A DNA stretch of 64,000 nt from Lautropia sp. (GCA_030530775.1 JAUMUG010000004.1:126990-190989); one strand, 5' to 3'; positions 7,730-16,752 are shown, numbered from the stretch's first letter. Program-made: numbers and translations. The notes: generated by a model not told the origin, from the letters alone.

Positions 7730-9951
7730 AAACCATGGTTTTTAGTGGCCGTTCCATGCGCGAAGCCATGGGGTTGGCCAAGCAGCGCTTCGGAGCAGAA
7801 GTCGACATTCTGAGCAGTGACTCGGTGGGCGACGAGATTCAGGTCACCGTAGTGGTGCCTGAAGCGCGCGGCCGCCGACGCAGGACGGTCGATCAGGTGT
7901 CGGCCAGTCTGAAGGCGCTGGCCGATGCGCCCATGAAGGGCGAGCGGGCCAAACAAGCGGCACGCGGCGTGGAAGTCGATGGGCCGGTGGTGGAAACCGG
8001 GGCGGCAGTCATGCGCGAAGCGGAGTCGGCGAAGCCGGCCGAGACCGGCGGAGTCAAACCAGTGCGTACGGCCCGGGCCGCGCGTGTCAAGAAGGGCGGC
8101 AAGACGGTTGCGGCACGTACCCGGGCGTCGGCCAAGGCAGCGCGGGTGGCCGGCAAGGATATCGAACAGGACGGGGAACGGGGCGAGGTCGGGCCTGCGA
8201 TGCAGGCGACTGCTGGTACCACGGCCGAGGCCGAAGCAAAGACAGAGGTTTCTCCGGGCTCGTTGAGCACTCTGGATTTCGAGGTGCAGCGCCGCGCCCG
8301 GTTGCAGCAGAAGGCGGGCCCGGTCGGCTCGACGGCAACTGCGACACCAGGTGACGAGACCGAAGAGCGGGTGGCGCTGTCGGCCCAGGCGGCTGCTTTG
8401 GTGCAGGTACTGGCAGCAGCTCGAGAACAGCAGAACGCCGGTACTGAACCGGCCGCACCCGAACAGCCATCGGGCTTTGCCGGTGTTTTGGGTCAGCAGG
8501 CAGACAGCCTGCTTCAGGCGGCTGCAGATCGATCGGTCGGCACGGCAGGAGCAGTAGGGACCGTGGCCCGAGTATCGGGCGCCGCCGCGGACACGGCGTC
8601 TACGGACGGTTCAGGTGCCGGCGAAATGGCGGGGCTTTCGCCGGATGCGGCTGCAGCGCTGCTCTCGTCTTCCGAGGGAGGGCGTTCGAAACTGTCGATG
8701 GTACTGAGTTCGGCCAGACGCATGCTGGGTGCGGGCCCGGGTCGCTGGTTGGGACGGCCGGGCGCGGCTGCGCGGATGCCGACGGACGTGACGACTTCGA
8801 CCGCCGTCAGCGGTGCAGGCAATGCTGCAGCGAGCATCACGGCAACGGCCGACCCGGCGGCGAGCGCATTTGCCAACAGCACACCGGCGCCGCTGTCTTC
8901 GCTGCTGCAGACCGCATCAGGTGACTGGCCCTCGCTGTCGTTGACAGGGCGAGCCGGTGCCGATGAGGTGGCGGATGAACGTTTGACGCTGGGCGGTCGG
9001 TACGCACGAGGGGACGAAGATGCGTATGGCCGCTGGCAGCGGGAAAGCCGACTGGATGGGGGGGGCTGGTTCGAGGTGGCACGTCGCCGCCCGGGGCAGA
9101 TGCGGCTGTTGCGCAATCTGCTGTCGTGTCAGTTCAGTCCAGCCCTGGCGCGTACCCTGGTGAGCCTGCTGCCGGTGGATTACAGCGATGTGCAGGCCGA
9201 TGAATGGCTGCGCCAGACGATGATGCGGGCGTTGGCCGGTGTCAACGGTTCGGCGGGCGTGATGCCGGGCAACGACGAACGAACCGTGTTCGATCGGGGA
9301 GGGGTGTTTGCGCTGATCGGGCCGACCGGAGTCGGCAAAACCACCAGCATCGCCAAGATTGCCGCGCATCACGTGTTGCGTCACGGGCCGAAGTCGCTGG
9401 CGCTGATCACTGCGGACGTCTACCGGATCGGCGCACAGGAGCAGCTGCGCGCCTTCGGCAGGATGCTGGGGGTTCCGGTGCAGGTGGCACAGGACCGCGA
9501 CGTGCTTCAGCAGCTGTTGCAGGAGCACGAATCCCGCAGTCTGGTGCTGATCGACACAGCGGGCATCAGCCAGCGTGATGAGCGGGTGAAGCAACTGACG
9601 TCGGCGCTGGAAGTGGCACAGGTGAAACGGGTGCTGGTACTGAATGCCGGCACGCAGCCCGGCGGCATTGAGGATGTGCTGAAAGCCTTCGGCGCCAGTG
9701 AAACTTCCGGCGTGCTGCTGTCCAAAGTGGATGAGGCGGTCGGATTGGGCGCCTGCCTGGACGCTCTGATCCGTCACCGCTTGCCATTGGTCGGCTATAC
9801 CGATGGTCAGCGGGTACCGGAAGACTACCATCCCGCTCATCTGGGAAAGTTGATCGAGTCGGCCCTGGATTGTCAGGCAACGAATCGTTATCCCTCTCTG
9901 TCGATGACCGACAGCGAGATTCGTCATCTGTTCGAGGGTAGCCATGTTTGA
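7726..9951 (+). CDS. flhF: Flagellar SRP-like GTPase FlhF with a very long linker
   Basis: FlhF is an SRP-family GTPase that controls where flagella are built. The short N-terminal B-domain (FSGRSMREAMGLAKQRFGAE) is followed by about 370 residues of low-complexity Ala/Gly/Ser/Thr/Glu-rich sequence. An NG GTPase domain then runs from about residue 430. Visible motifs are G1 GPTGVGKTT near residue 532, ADVYRIGAQEQL, G3 DTAG, and SKVDEA in place of the usual TKxD. At 741 residues it is much longer than typical FlhF (about 400-500), and nearly all the excess is linker. It overlaps flhA by four bases and the FlhG-like gene by eight. Confidence 0.93.
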   Translation: MKTMVFSGRSMREAMGLAKQRFGAEVDILSSDSVGDEIQVTVVVPEARGRRRRTVDQVSASLKALADAPMKGERAKQAARGVEVDGPVVETGAAVMREAESAKPAETGGVKPVRTARAARVKKGGKTVAARTRASAKAARVAGKDIEQDGERGEVGPAMQATAGTTAEAEAKTEVSPGSLSTLDFEVQRRARLQQKAGPVGSTATATPGDETEERVALSAQAAALVQVLAAAREQQNAGTEPAAPEQPSGFAGVLGQQADSLLQAAADRSVGTAGAVGTVARVSGAAADTASTDGSGAGEMAGLSPDAAAALLSSSEGGRSKLSMVLSSARRMLGAGPGRWLGRPGAAARMPTDVTTSTAVSGAGNAAASITATADPAASAFANSTPAPLSSLLQTASGDWPSLSLTGRAGADEVADERLTLGGRYARGDEDAYGRWQRESRLDGGGWFEVARRRPGQMRLLRNLLSCQFSPALARTLVSLLPVDYSDVQADEWLRQTMMRALAGVNGSAGVMPGNDERTVFDRGGVFALIGPTGVGKTTSIAKIAAHHVLRHGPKSLALITADVYRIGAQEQLRAFGRMLGVPVQVAQDRDVLQQLLQEHESRSLVLIDTAGISQRDERVKQLTSALEVAQVKRVLVLNAGTQPGGIEDVLKAFGASETSGVLLSKVDEAVGLGACLDALIRHRLPLVGYTDGQRVPEDYHPAHLGKLIESALDCQATNRYPSLSMTDSEIRHLFEGSHV

Positions 9952-10579
9952 AGGCGTGACGGATCAGGCAGATGGTTTGCGTCGGTTGTTCAGGATGCAG
10001 CAGGGTGTGTTGATTCCCGCTGGGCATCTCGTCGACGAACCGGTGGCCAGACAGTTTGCACAACGGCTCGTCATGCAGATGGCGGGCAGGGGACAAACGC
10101 TCGACGTGGTGGACCGGCAGACGATGGCCGCCATGCTGGAGAATCGGCGTGTCGATGAAGGTGGCCGACCGCGCCATTGTCTGTGGCTGGACGATCCGAT
10201 CGATATGGCGCAGTGGGTGACCGCTCAGGAAGGTGATCGGATGCTTCTGATCCTCAGTCACCGCCGAGAGGCCATGATGGATCAGTATGCTCAGATCAAG
10301 CGGATCAGCTCGACGACGGGGATCCGTCGCTTCGGCCTGATGTTCGTCGATATCGAACAGGTGGCACGGGGACGGCAGACTTTTCTGGGGCTGGCCGGTT
10401 GTGCACGCCGTTTTTTGGGTGTACGGCTGGACGTGGTGGTCAGCAGCGCGCAGGACGAAAGCAGTCTGGAGATGTGGTCGGGCCTGTCGACGGCTGATCT
10501 CGCCGAGTTCGAGTGCTCGTCCTGGTCGGAAAGGGGCATGCCATCCCTGGGGGCGGACAGAGGCGGGGTGGCACATTGA
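9944..10579 (+). CDS. FlhG-like protein lacking the P-loop (degenerate MinD-family)
   Basis: This 211-residue protein occupies the flhG position between flhF and fliA. It keeps the short N-terminal DQADGLRRL motif that FlhG proteins use to stimulate the FlhF GTPase. No Walker A motif (KGGVGKT or similar) follows; residues 18-40 read instead as ...GVLIPAGHLVDEPVARQ.... The later part, AYALIKRL-like (YAQIKRISSTTGIRRFGLMF), resembles the C-terminal half of MinD/FlhG ATPases. I infer a FlhG descendant that has lost ATP binding but may still act on FlhF. A symbol is withheld because function may differ. Confidence 0.7.
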   Translation: MFEGVTDQADGLRRLFRMQQGVLIPAGHLVDEPVARQFAQRLVMQMAGRGQTLDVVDRQTMAAMLENRRVDEGGRPRHCLWLDDPIDMAQWVTAQEGDRMLLILSHRREAMMDQYAQIKRISSTTGIRRFGLMFVDIEQVARGRQTFLGLAGCARRFLGVRLDVVVSSAQDESSLEMWSGLSTADLAEFECSSWSERGMPSLGADRGGVAH

Positions 10580-10587
10580 ATACAGAG

Positions 10588-11313
10588 ATGAAATCGATGT
10601 ATACCCAGCGTGGCGTACTCGATCGGAACTCGGTGATCGAGCAGTACGGAAAGATGGTGCGACGGGTGGCGGTGCAGATGGCATCGCGCCTGCCGGCCAG
10701 CATCGAGCTGGATGATCTGGTGCAGGCGGGGCTGATCGGCCTGGTCGATGCCGTTTCTCGCTATGACGCCGCGGTGGGCGTGCAGTTCGATACCTTCGCC
10801 ATGCAGCGGGTGCGCGGTGCCATGCTGGACGAGCTGCGCAATGCCGACTGGATGCCGCGCTCGGTGCGGCGAAGCCAGCGTAGCATCGAACAGGCGATTC
10901 ACGCCGTCGAGCAGCGGCACGGGCGTCCGGCCACCGAACGTGAGATTGCCGACGAGCTGCAGATGTCGCTGGAGGAGTATCAGCGGCTGTTGTCATCGGC
11001 CAAGGGGTCACAGCTGCTGTATCTGGAGGATGTGGCCGGCGGCGATGACGATGATGACCGCGTCGAATATCTGGTGCAGGACGAGCAGCCGCAACCGGAT
11101 CAGCGCCTGGAGGACGGGCGTTTCCGCGAAGCGCTGGTGGCGAGCATCGATGCGCTGCCCGAGCGTGAAAAGCTGGTGATGAGCCTTTATTACGTCGAAA
11201 GCCTGACGCTGAAGGAAATCGGCGAAGTGCTGGGTGTGACCGAGTCGCGCGTGTCGCAGCTGCACAGTCAGGCAGTGGCGCGTCTGCGCAGCAAGCTGGG
11301 CGACTGGGTGTGA
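10588..11313 (+). CDS. fliA: Flagellar sigma factor FliA (sigma-28)
   Basis: FliA, about 241 residues, directs RNA polymerase to late flagellar promoters. Region 2 is recognisable as LDDLVQAGLIGLVDAVSRYD. Region 4 is LTLKEIGEVLGVTESRVSQL. Region 3 lies between them. The start is uncertain: a TTG at 10576 overlaps the upstream stop, an ATG lies at 10588, and an ATG at 10597 gives the MYTxxG start common in relatives. Its anti-sigma factor FlgM is encoded nearby on the opposite strand, and a matching promoter is visible before flgM. Confidence 0.95.
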   Translation: MKSMYTQRGVLDRNSVIEQYGKMVRRVAVQMASRLPASIELDDLVQAGLIGLVDAVSRYDAAVGVQFDTFAMQRVRGAMLDELRNADWMPRSVRRSQRSIEQAIHAVEQRHGRPATEREIADELQMSLEEYQRLLSSAKGSQLLYLEDVAGGDDDDDRVEYLVQDEQPQPDQRLEDGRFREALVASIDALPEREKLVMSLYYVESLTLKEIGEVLGVTESRVSQLHSQAVARLRSKLGDWV

Positions 11314-11320
11314 GCGGAAT

Positions 11321-11635
11321 TCAGCGGCTATAGACCAGCGGCTCGGACTTGAACAGCACTTGCAGGGCGCGACGGTTGTTGTCGGACAGTCGCAGCATGA
11401 TGTTGCGATTGTCGATCAGCAGCTGATGGATACGAGCCAGGGTGGTTTGATCCAGTGGCTGCGGCAGGGCATGACGGAAACGGCCGTCGGGCTGCGGCAG
11501 CCGTTGCAGCAGGCGTTGCAATTCCGAATTGATGGAGTCCAGACGATCGATGGCATCCTCGGACTGGCTGGCGAGGGCAATCTGCTGTCGTTCCAGCAGT
11601 GCGAGGATGTTTTGCAGATCGTTGGCTTGCATCAT
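11321..11635 (-). CDS. flgN: Flagellar chaperone FlgN
   Basis: This 104-residue, almost wholly alpha-helical protein lies just after flgM, the usual position for FlgN, the export chaperone for hook-junction proteins FlgK and FlgL. The helix LQNILALLERQQIALASQ and the DNRNIMLRLSDNNRRALQVL segment resemble FlgN family members, though the family is poorly conserved. Its start overlaps the flgM stop by four bases. It converges on fliA with only a few bases between the two stop codons. Confidence 0.85.
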   Translation of the reverse strand: MMQANDLQNILALLERQQIALASQSEDAIDRLDSINSELQRLLQRLPQPDGRFRHALPQPLDQTTLARIHQLLIDNRNIMLRLSDNNRRALQVLFKSEPLVYSR

Positions 11636-12075
11636 GTGCTGTGCGGTTTGGGTCGGGTGTAGACGTCACCGAAAGATGAGGTTTGCGGGGACTGGTGCTG
11701 CCCGCTCTCGTTGTCGGCCTTTTCTTTGGTTTGCATCGGATCGGACGGCAAGCCGGTGAGTGAGTACATCAGCTCGGAGGCTTCGCGCAACAGTTTTTCG
11801 GCAATCTTTCGGCTGTCGATGTGATAGCGATTTTCTTCGATGGCCTGCTTGAGTTCCCGTACTTTCTCGCTCTGCACACCGTCTTGTTCCTGTTGCTCCG
11901 AAGGCAGCAGGTTGAGGCCGGGATCGGACAGGTGAACCTTGTCGGTCGAGCTGACGGGCTGGATGCTCTTGTCCTCTGATCCGGTTGCTGCGGACACAAC
12001 CCCGGCAGCGGCCGTGTTCACGGGTCGGCTCAGAAGGGACACGGTACTGATATAGGGTGTCTTTCCGGTGATCAT
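11632..12075 (-). CDS. flgM: Anti-sigma-28 factor FlgM
   Basis: FlgM binds FliA and holds it inactive until it is exported through the completed hook. The frame is open further upstream, but the ATG at 12075 is chosen because AAGGAG precedes it at good spacing and because a sigma-28 promoter ends just before it. The core (STDKVHLSDPG, then helices up to LREASELMYSL) matches the family. At 147 residues it is longer than the usual 95-110, with a polar C-terminal tail of about 35 residues after the sigma-binding helices. It is coupled to flgN. Confidence 0.9.
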   Translation of the reverse strand: MITGKTPYISTVSLLSRPVNTAAAGVVSAATGSEDKSIQPVSSTDKVHLSDPGLNLLPSEQQEQDGVQSEKVRELKQAIEENRYHIDSRKIAEKLLREASELMYSLTGLPSDPMQTKEKADNESGQHQSPQTSSFGDVYTRPKPHST

Positions 12076-12116
12076 GGGGGACTCCTTGCCAATCGCATCA
12101 TTCATGCTTGATGGCT

Positions 12117-12143
12117 TTATCGGAGGCTTCCGGAAAAACTTTA
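12117..12143 (-). promoter_or_regulatory. Sigma-28 (FliA) promoter of flgM-flgN
   Basis: On the minus strand TAAAGTTT (12136-12143), 11 bases, then TCCGATAA (12117-12124). This matches the sigma-28 consensus TAAAGTTT-N11-GCCGATAA at 15 of 16 positions. Transcription would start about 35 bases before the flgM ATG. Sigma-28 control of flgM gives the known feedback in which FliA drives its own inhibitor. Confidence 0.88.
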
Positions 12144-12158
12144 GGGCCAACCGACCGA

Positions 12159-13082
12159 TTATCGGAAAATTTTCACAGTTTTTCCTTCAATCTTGCCTGA
12201 AAGAACCTTGCCGTTGGTCGTCCGGACCCGGATGGTCTGGCCTTCGCCGGCATTGGCGAGTGCTATGGCATCGACGGAGATTCTAAACCCGTCTCCCTCG
12301 GCAATGGCTGTCACCTGCTCGCCGGAGCGTACCGCAGGCCGGGTGCGCAGATGATCGGCGCGCAAGGGCTGACCGGCGGCCAGCGGGCGTTGCAGATCGT
12401 AGGCCGACAGGGGCGTGTCCAACCCGGCCGGAACGCCGGATTGTTGCGTCCACTCGATATCTTGCACAAGGAAATCATCGGGCCGGGGCGAGGCGCCAGC
12501 CGACAGTGCATGCCGGCTGACCAGCGCTGGGCCGTGCACGCGGATGAGGGCAGGCTGCCAGTATGTCCAGCGCGCGCCATCGGTGCAACGGATGCCGACA
12601 TTGACGCGGCCCCACAGTCTGGCGCCGGCCGGCAGCACGTACTCGACGCTTTTGCAGGCCGCCAGTTTCTGGCGACCGTTGGCGGGCAGCATCTCGATGT
12701 TGGTACGCACACCCACGCCGGCAGGAAAACCTGGTTGTTGTTCGAGCCATCGTGCCATGCGCACATCATCGAACAGCGTTGCGAGGGAGGCGGATCGGGC
12801 TGATTCCGTATGCCCGCCTGCACCCACGCCGACGCGGGAACCATCACCTGAAACCGGGTTTTTGGTTGCTGCGTGTCCCTCAAACTGCTGTGTCGGGGTG
12901 GTGTCCATGCCGCTGGCGGCGGTCGGCGTTGCCGGAGCCACGGTCGATCCAGCATCGCTCGATGGGGACCGGGTGTTCTGTGCTGCTTCGCTTTCACCTC
13001 CGAACACACTGAAGGCCAGTGCCGCCAGCAGCACGCCCAGGCGTCCGAGTTTGGCGGGTCGGGTCACGGAATGGAGCTTCAT
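12159..13082 (-). CDS. flgA: Flagellar P-ring assembly chaperone FlgA
   Basis: FlgA is the periplasmic chaperone for P-ring protein FlgI. A signal peptide occupies about residues 1-34 (RLGVLLAALAFSVFGG core, then ESEAAQ). About 70 Ser/Thr/Gly-rich residues follow, and then the SAF domain. The C-terminal part ends GQTIRVRTTNGKVLSGKIEG, a strong family signature. At 307 residues it is longer than common FlgA proteins (about 220-240) because of the N-terminal low-complexity segment. It is divergent from flgB, with a 290-base promoter region between them. Confidence 0.93.
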   Translation of the reverse strand: MKLHSVTRPAKLGRLGVLLAALAFSVFGGESEAAQNTRSPSSDAGSTVAPATPTAASGMDTTPTQQFEGHAATKNPVSGDGSRVGVGAGGHTESARSASLATLFDDVRMARWLEQQPGFPAGVGVRTNIEMLPANGRQKLAACKSVEYVLPAGARLWGRVNVGIRCTDGARWTYWQPALIRVHGPALVSRHALSAGASPRPDDFLVQDIEWTQQSGVPAGLDTPLSAYDLQRPLAAGQPLRADHLRTRPAVRSGEQVTAIAEGDGFRISVDAIALANAGEGQTIRVRTTNGKVLSGKIEGKTVKIFR

Positions 13083-13372
13083 GGCGGTGCTTCGGTCGTG
13101 TCTATGGGGCCGACAGCATAGTGCAGCGCCGTATACGGCCTGCGAGAAGAAACGGGGGTTTTCCGGGTTTGTTTGCAGAAATGCACAAGCACCGGCTGCG
13201 GATAATCCGTGTTCGATCGTGGGGATCGTGTGCTGTCTCGGGAAGCGGTTGCCGGAATGACGGGCTGCCGCATCATATGTGGATGGGACGACGGGTGAAA
13301 AGGTGGCTCACCGTATGGATGCTGGATGCAGGATGAAAGGCGGCGCTTCGTTTGGGGCGCAGGAGAAGGATG

Positions 13373-13831
13373 ATGCTTGATCAGTTGACGGAGTCGATCG
13401 ATTTCCACGGCCAGGCGCTGAAGCTGCGTGCCAGCCGGCAGGAAGTGATCTCTTCCAATATCGCCAATACCGATACGCCGAATTTCAAGGCGCGCGATTT
13501 CGACTTTGGCCAGGCGCTGCGTGAAGCCACCGGCATGGAACCGGCGGTCAGTGGCGATACCGAGCTGCGTTCATCAGCCCAGGGTGGGCTGTCGACGGTG
13601 TCGCTGGCACGTACCAGGGCTGGGCATCAGCAGCTGGGTTCGAAGGTCTGGTCCACGCAGGGACCGGATATGAAGTATGTGGTTCCCGAGCAGCCGTCGA
13701 TGGATGGCAACACCGTCGATCTGAATCGGGAACGGGCGCAGTTTTCGCAGAATGCGGTCAATTACGAGGCCAGTCTGCGTTTCATCAACGGCAAGGTTCG
13801 CACGATGATGTCGGCGATCCGTGGCGAGTGA
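13373..13831 (+). CDS. flgB: Flagellar basal-body rod protein FlgB
   Basis: FlgB, about 152 residues, is a proximal rod subunit. It has the rod/hook family N-terminal motif (QEVISSNIANTDTPNFKARD) and a C-terminal helix pairing region (FSQNAVNYEASLRFINGKVR). Two ATG codons stand in tandem at 13370 and 13373. AGGAG at 13361 gives better spacing to the second. It opens the flgB-flgL run, expected to be class II and dependent on FlhDC. Confidence 0.95.
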   Translation: MLDQLTESIDFHGQALKLRASRQEVISSNIANTDTPNFKARDFDFGQALREATGMEPAVSGDTELRSSAQGGLSTVSLARTRAGHQQLGSKVWSTQGPDMKYVVPEQPSMDGNTVDLNRERAQFSQNAVNYEASLRFINGKVRTMMSAIRGE

Positions 13832-13919
13832 TCGTGGCAAATGACGAGGTCGATGCTCGGGGTCTGTGTGCACACGTCTTCATCGTGTGGACAGCCTCCG
13901 GATCGATGAGGAGAACGAG

Positions 13920-14363
13920 ATGTCCCTGATGAATATTCTGCCGTTGGCCGGTAGTGCCATGTCGGCGCAGAGCCAGCGCCTGAACACGGTGGCTTCGAAC
14001 CTGGCCAATGCCGATACGGTGGCCGGCCCCGATGGCAATGTCTACAAGGCGCGGCAGGTGGTTTTTCAGCCGGTGATGGTGGATGCGCGCCAGTCGGCCG
14101 GCAGCCGTCGGCTGCAGCCGCAGTCGGGTTCACAGCTCGGTGTGCGGGTGGTGGATGTGGTCGAGGACCAGACACCGGGCAAGGAAATCTATGACCCGAA
14201 GCACCCGGCCGCCAATGCCGAGGGATACGTGGTACACAGCAACGTGAACGTCATCGAGGAGATGGTCAACATGATATCGGCCTCGCGTTCATATCAGAAC
14301 AATATCGAGATGATGAACACAGCCCAGCAGCTGGCGCTGAAGACGCTGCAGCTGGGGCAGTGA
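13920..14363 (+). CDS. flgC: Flagellar basal-body rod protein FlgC
   Basis: FlgC, 147 residues, is a proximal rod subunit built next to FlgB. The segment QSQRLNTVASNLANADTVAG is the rod-protein signature, and VNVIEEMVNMISASRSYQNN is the C-terminal motif. The frame is open from 13866, but the ATG at 13920 has GAGGAG just upstream and gives the family N-terminus, so it is preferred. The gap to flgB is 88 bases. Confidence 0.96.
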   Translation: MSLMNILPLAGSAMSAQSQRLNTVASNLANADTVAGPDGNVYKARQVVFQPVMVDARQSAGSRRLQPQSGSQLGVRVVDVVEDQTPGKEIYDPKHPAANAEGYVVHSNVNVIEEMVNMISASRSYQNNIEMMNTAQQLALKTLQLGQ

Positions 14364-14575
14364 GGCCGGGTGAGCCGTGGCGATCGGCATGGGGTCGTCG
14401 AACGTTCGTCGGATCGGAACGTTGAACCGGAAGCTGTCCGGGCGCAGAGGCGGGTTCGGTTGACTGGACGATGGCGGGGCGACGCATGCAGGTGGAATGA
14501 ACGACCCGGTCCGGCATGGAAGCGGGGCGGGAGCCGTGGGCCGGATCGTAATGCAGTGACGAGGATGGAAGATCG

Positions 14576-15352
14576 ATGATGCTGAAGAGTTTGACGGGTG
14601 TGATGAGCTGGCCGGCAGCGCAGAGTACCGACAAGAGCAGGGAAAACGGCAAGCAGGGTTACCAGAGCGTGAGCGAGGACACGAACTCGGGCACCAAGGC
14701 GGCAGCCGGGCTGATGGATACGGTCGAGAACAAGACGGCGTCGCTGGATGAAAGTACCGGCGACGGCATCGAGGATCGCTTTCTGAAGCTGCTGGTGGCA
14801 CAGATGCGCAACCAGGATCCGATGAACCCGATGGAGAACGCCGAGGTTACATCGCAGCTCGCGCAGATCAGCACGGTGCGCGGCGTCGAATCGCTGAACA
14901 AGTCGATGGAGAACCTGTCGGCGACCCATGTGCAGAGTTCGGTGCTGGCCTCGGTCGGCATGATCGGCAAGCAGGTTCTGGCACCGGGAGAGAATTTCGA
15001 GTTCAGCGGCGAGGGTGAAATCCGGCTGGGCTTTGAACTGGAAGGACAGGCGAGCAAGGTGCGGGTCGATTTGTACGACGACAGGGGTAGCCTGCTGTAC
15101 AGCCAGACGATGGACAACCTGGATGCCGGTACGCACAGCCTGGCCTGGGATGGCACCGATGGCAACGGCGACGTGGTGAACCCGGGCATGCTGAAGATGC
15201 AGGTCACGGCGGTGGATGGCGATACCGCAGTCGAATCGAAGGCGCTGGTGCCCGTGAAGGTGACGGGTGTGGCGCAGACCTCGACCGGAGCGATGCTGGA
15301 GCTGGACCATGCCAAGCCGGTGTCTCCGGCTGATGCACGGTTGATCATCTGA
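14576..15352 (+). CDS. flgD: Flagellar hook-capping protein FlgD
   Basis: FlgD, 258 residues, caps the growing hook and promotes FlgE assembly. The conserved FLKLLVAQMRNQDPMNPMEN segment lies near residues 70-89. The FLN-type and Tudor-like domains follow, including the SLAWDGTDGNGDVVNPG loop. It is preceded by an unusually large 212-base gap after flgC that holds no evident gene but has a perfect ten-base palindrome, CGAACGTTCG, near 14399. Confidence 0.95.
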   Translation: MMLKSLTGVMSWPAAQSTDKSRENGKQGYQSVSEDTNSGTKAAAGLMDTVENKTASLDESTGDGIEDRFLKLLVAQMRNQDPMNPMENAEVTSQLAQISTVRGVESLNKSMENLSATHVQSSVLASVGMIGKQVLAPGENFEFSGEGEIRLGFELEGQASKVRVDLYDDRGSLLYSQTMDNLDAGTHSLAWDGTDGNGDVVNPGMLKMQVTAVDGDTAVESKALVPVKVTGVAQTSTGAMLELDHAKPVSPADARLII

Positions 15353-15531
15353 GCAGGCGGGCATCTGCCGCGATGATCCACCGAATGAAAACCGCTCGAA
15401 GCGGCGATGATGTCATCAATCGAGTCAACCAACCACAGGATTCCGGAGCTTCCGTGCCGTTGCCGAAGCGGCCAGCCGTACGGATCGGCTTCGAACGAAC
15501 AACCCCTGATATTTTCTGAGGAGTCTTTCTC

Positions 15532-16752
15532 ATGGCGTTTCAGCAAGGACTGTCTGGCTTGAATGCGGCCGCACGTCATCTCGACACGATCGGCCACAAC
15601 GTTGCCAATGCCAGTACGGTCGGCTTCAAAGCATCGCGCGCCGAGTTTGCCGATGTCTATGCCACCACGGTCTACGGGGTGTCCAGTGTGTCACCCGGCA
15701 TCGGGGTGGAGGTGGGTGCGATTGCGCAGCAGTTTTCTCAGGGCGCACTGACCACGTCGAGCAACTCGCTCGATCTGGGCATCAACGGCGGCGGCTTCTT
15801 TCGGATGTCGTCGGATGGCGCGATTTCCTACACCCGCGAGGGTCAGTTCAAGCTGGACAAGAACGGCTACATCGTCAACGCCTCGGGCATGCGTTTGACC
15901 GGTTACCCGGTCGACTCGAATGGTTTGGTCGCGAATGGTGTCGCTCAGGAGCTGAAGCTGGAATCCAACGATATCGCACCCAAGGACACCACCGAAGCCA
16001 ATGTGCGGGTGAATCTGGATGCACGTGCCGAAGCGACGGCCACGCCTTTCAGCCTGGGTGATGCCAAGACCTATGATGGCGCCACTTCGGTCAGTGTGTT
16101 CGATACCCTGGGTCGAGAGCACGTGATGGCGCTTTACTTCCGTAAGACCGCCGACAACGCCTGGGAAGTGCGCGGCACGGTCGATGGCCAGCTGATGAAA
16201 GACGGTGAACCGCTGGGGAACCTGATCTTCAAGACCGACGGCTCTCTGGATACCGAGCAGGGCGTTTCACTGACGATCGATGTGCCGGTGGGAGAGGACG
16301 CCGGCGGCAATCAGCAAGTGGCCGTGTCCTTTGCCGATACCACTCAGTTCGGCAACGCTTTCACCGTGGCTCACCAAGACCAAAACGGCAATGCCTCGGG
16401 CAAGCTCGCCGGTTTTTCGGTGGGCCGTGATGGCAGCCTGATGGCGCGCTATACCAATGGCATGACGGTGTCCAAGGGGCGGGTGGCTCTGGCCAACTTC
16501 ACCAATCCGCAGGGTCTGCAGCCGTTGGGCAACAACCAGTGGGGCGAAACCGCCGATTCGGGCCAGCCGCTGGTGGGATCACCTTCGACCGGCACGTTGG
16601 GTGTGATTCAGTCGGGGGCACTGGAGGCTTCCAACGTCGATTTGACGCAGGAGCTGGTCAACATGATCACAGCGCAGCGTGTGTATCAGGCCAATGCGCA
16701 GACGGTGCGGACCAACGATCAGCTGCTGCAGACCATCGTGAACCTGCGTTGA
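15532..16752 (+). CDS. flgE: Flagellar hook protein FlgE
   Basis: FlgE, 406 residues, is the hook subunit. The N-terminus MAFQQGLSGLNAAARHLDTI and the C-terminus (VDLTQELVNMITAQRVYQAN) are the conserved D0 helices. The middle holds the hook-specific domains. A GAGGAG ribosome site precedes the ATG. The 179-base spacer after flgD contains no recognisable gene. Expected to be exported through FlhA/FlhB and capped by FlgD. Confidence 0.97.
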   Translation: MAFQQGLSGLNAAARHLDTIGHNVANASTVGFKASRAEFADVYATTVYGVSSVSPGIGVEVGAIAQQFSQGALTTSSNSLDLGINGGGFFRMSSDGAISYTREGQFKLDKNGYIVNASGMRLTGYPVDSNGLVANGVAQELKLESNDIAPKDTTEANVRVNLDARAEATATPFSLGDAKTYDGATSVSVFDTLGREHVMALYFRKTADNAWEVRGTVDGQLMKDGEPLGNLIFKTDGSLDTEQGVSLTIDVPVGEDAGGNQQVAVSFADTTQFGNAFTVAHQDQNGNASGKLAGFSVGRDGSLMARYTNGMTVSKGRVALANFTNPQGLQPLGNNQWGETADSGQPLVGSPSTGTLGVIQSGALEASNVDLTQELVNMITAQRVYQANAQTVRTNDQLLQTIVNLR

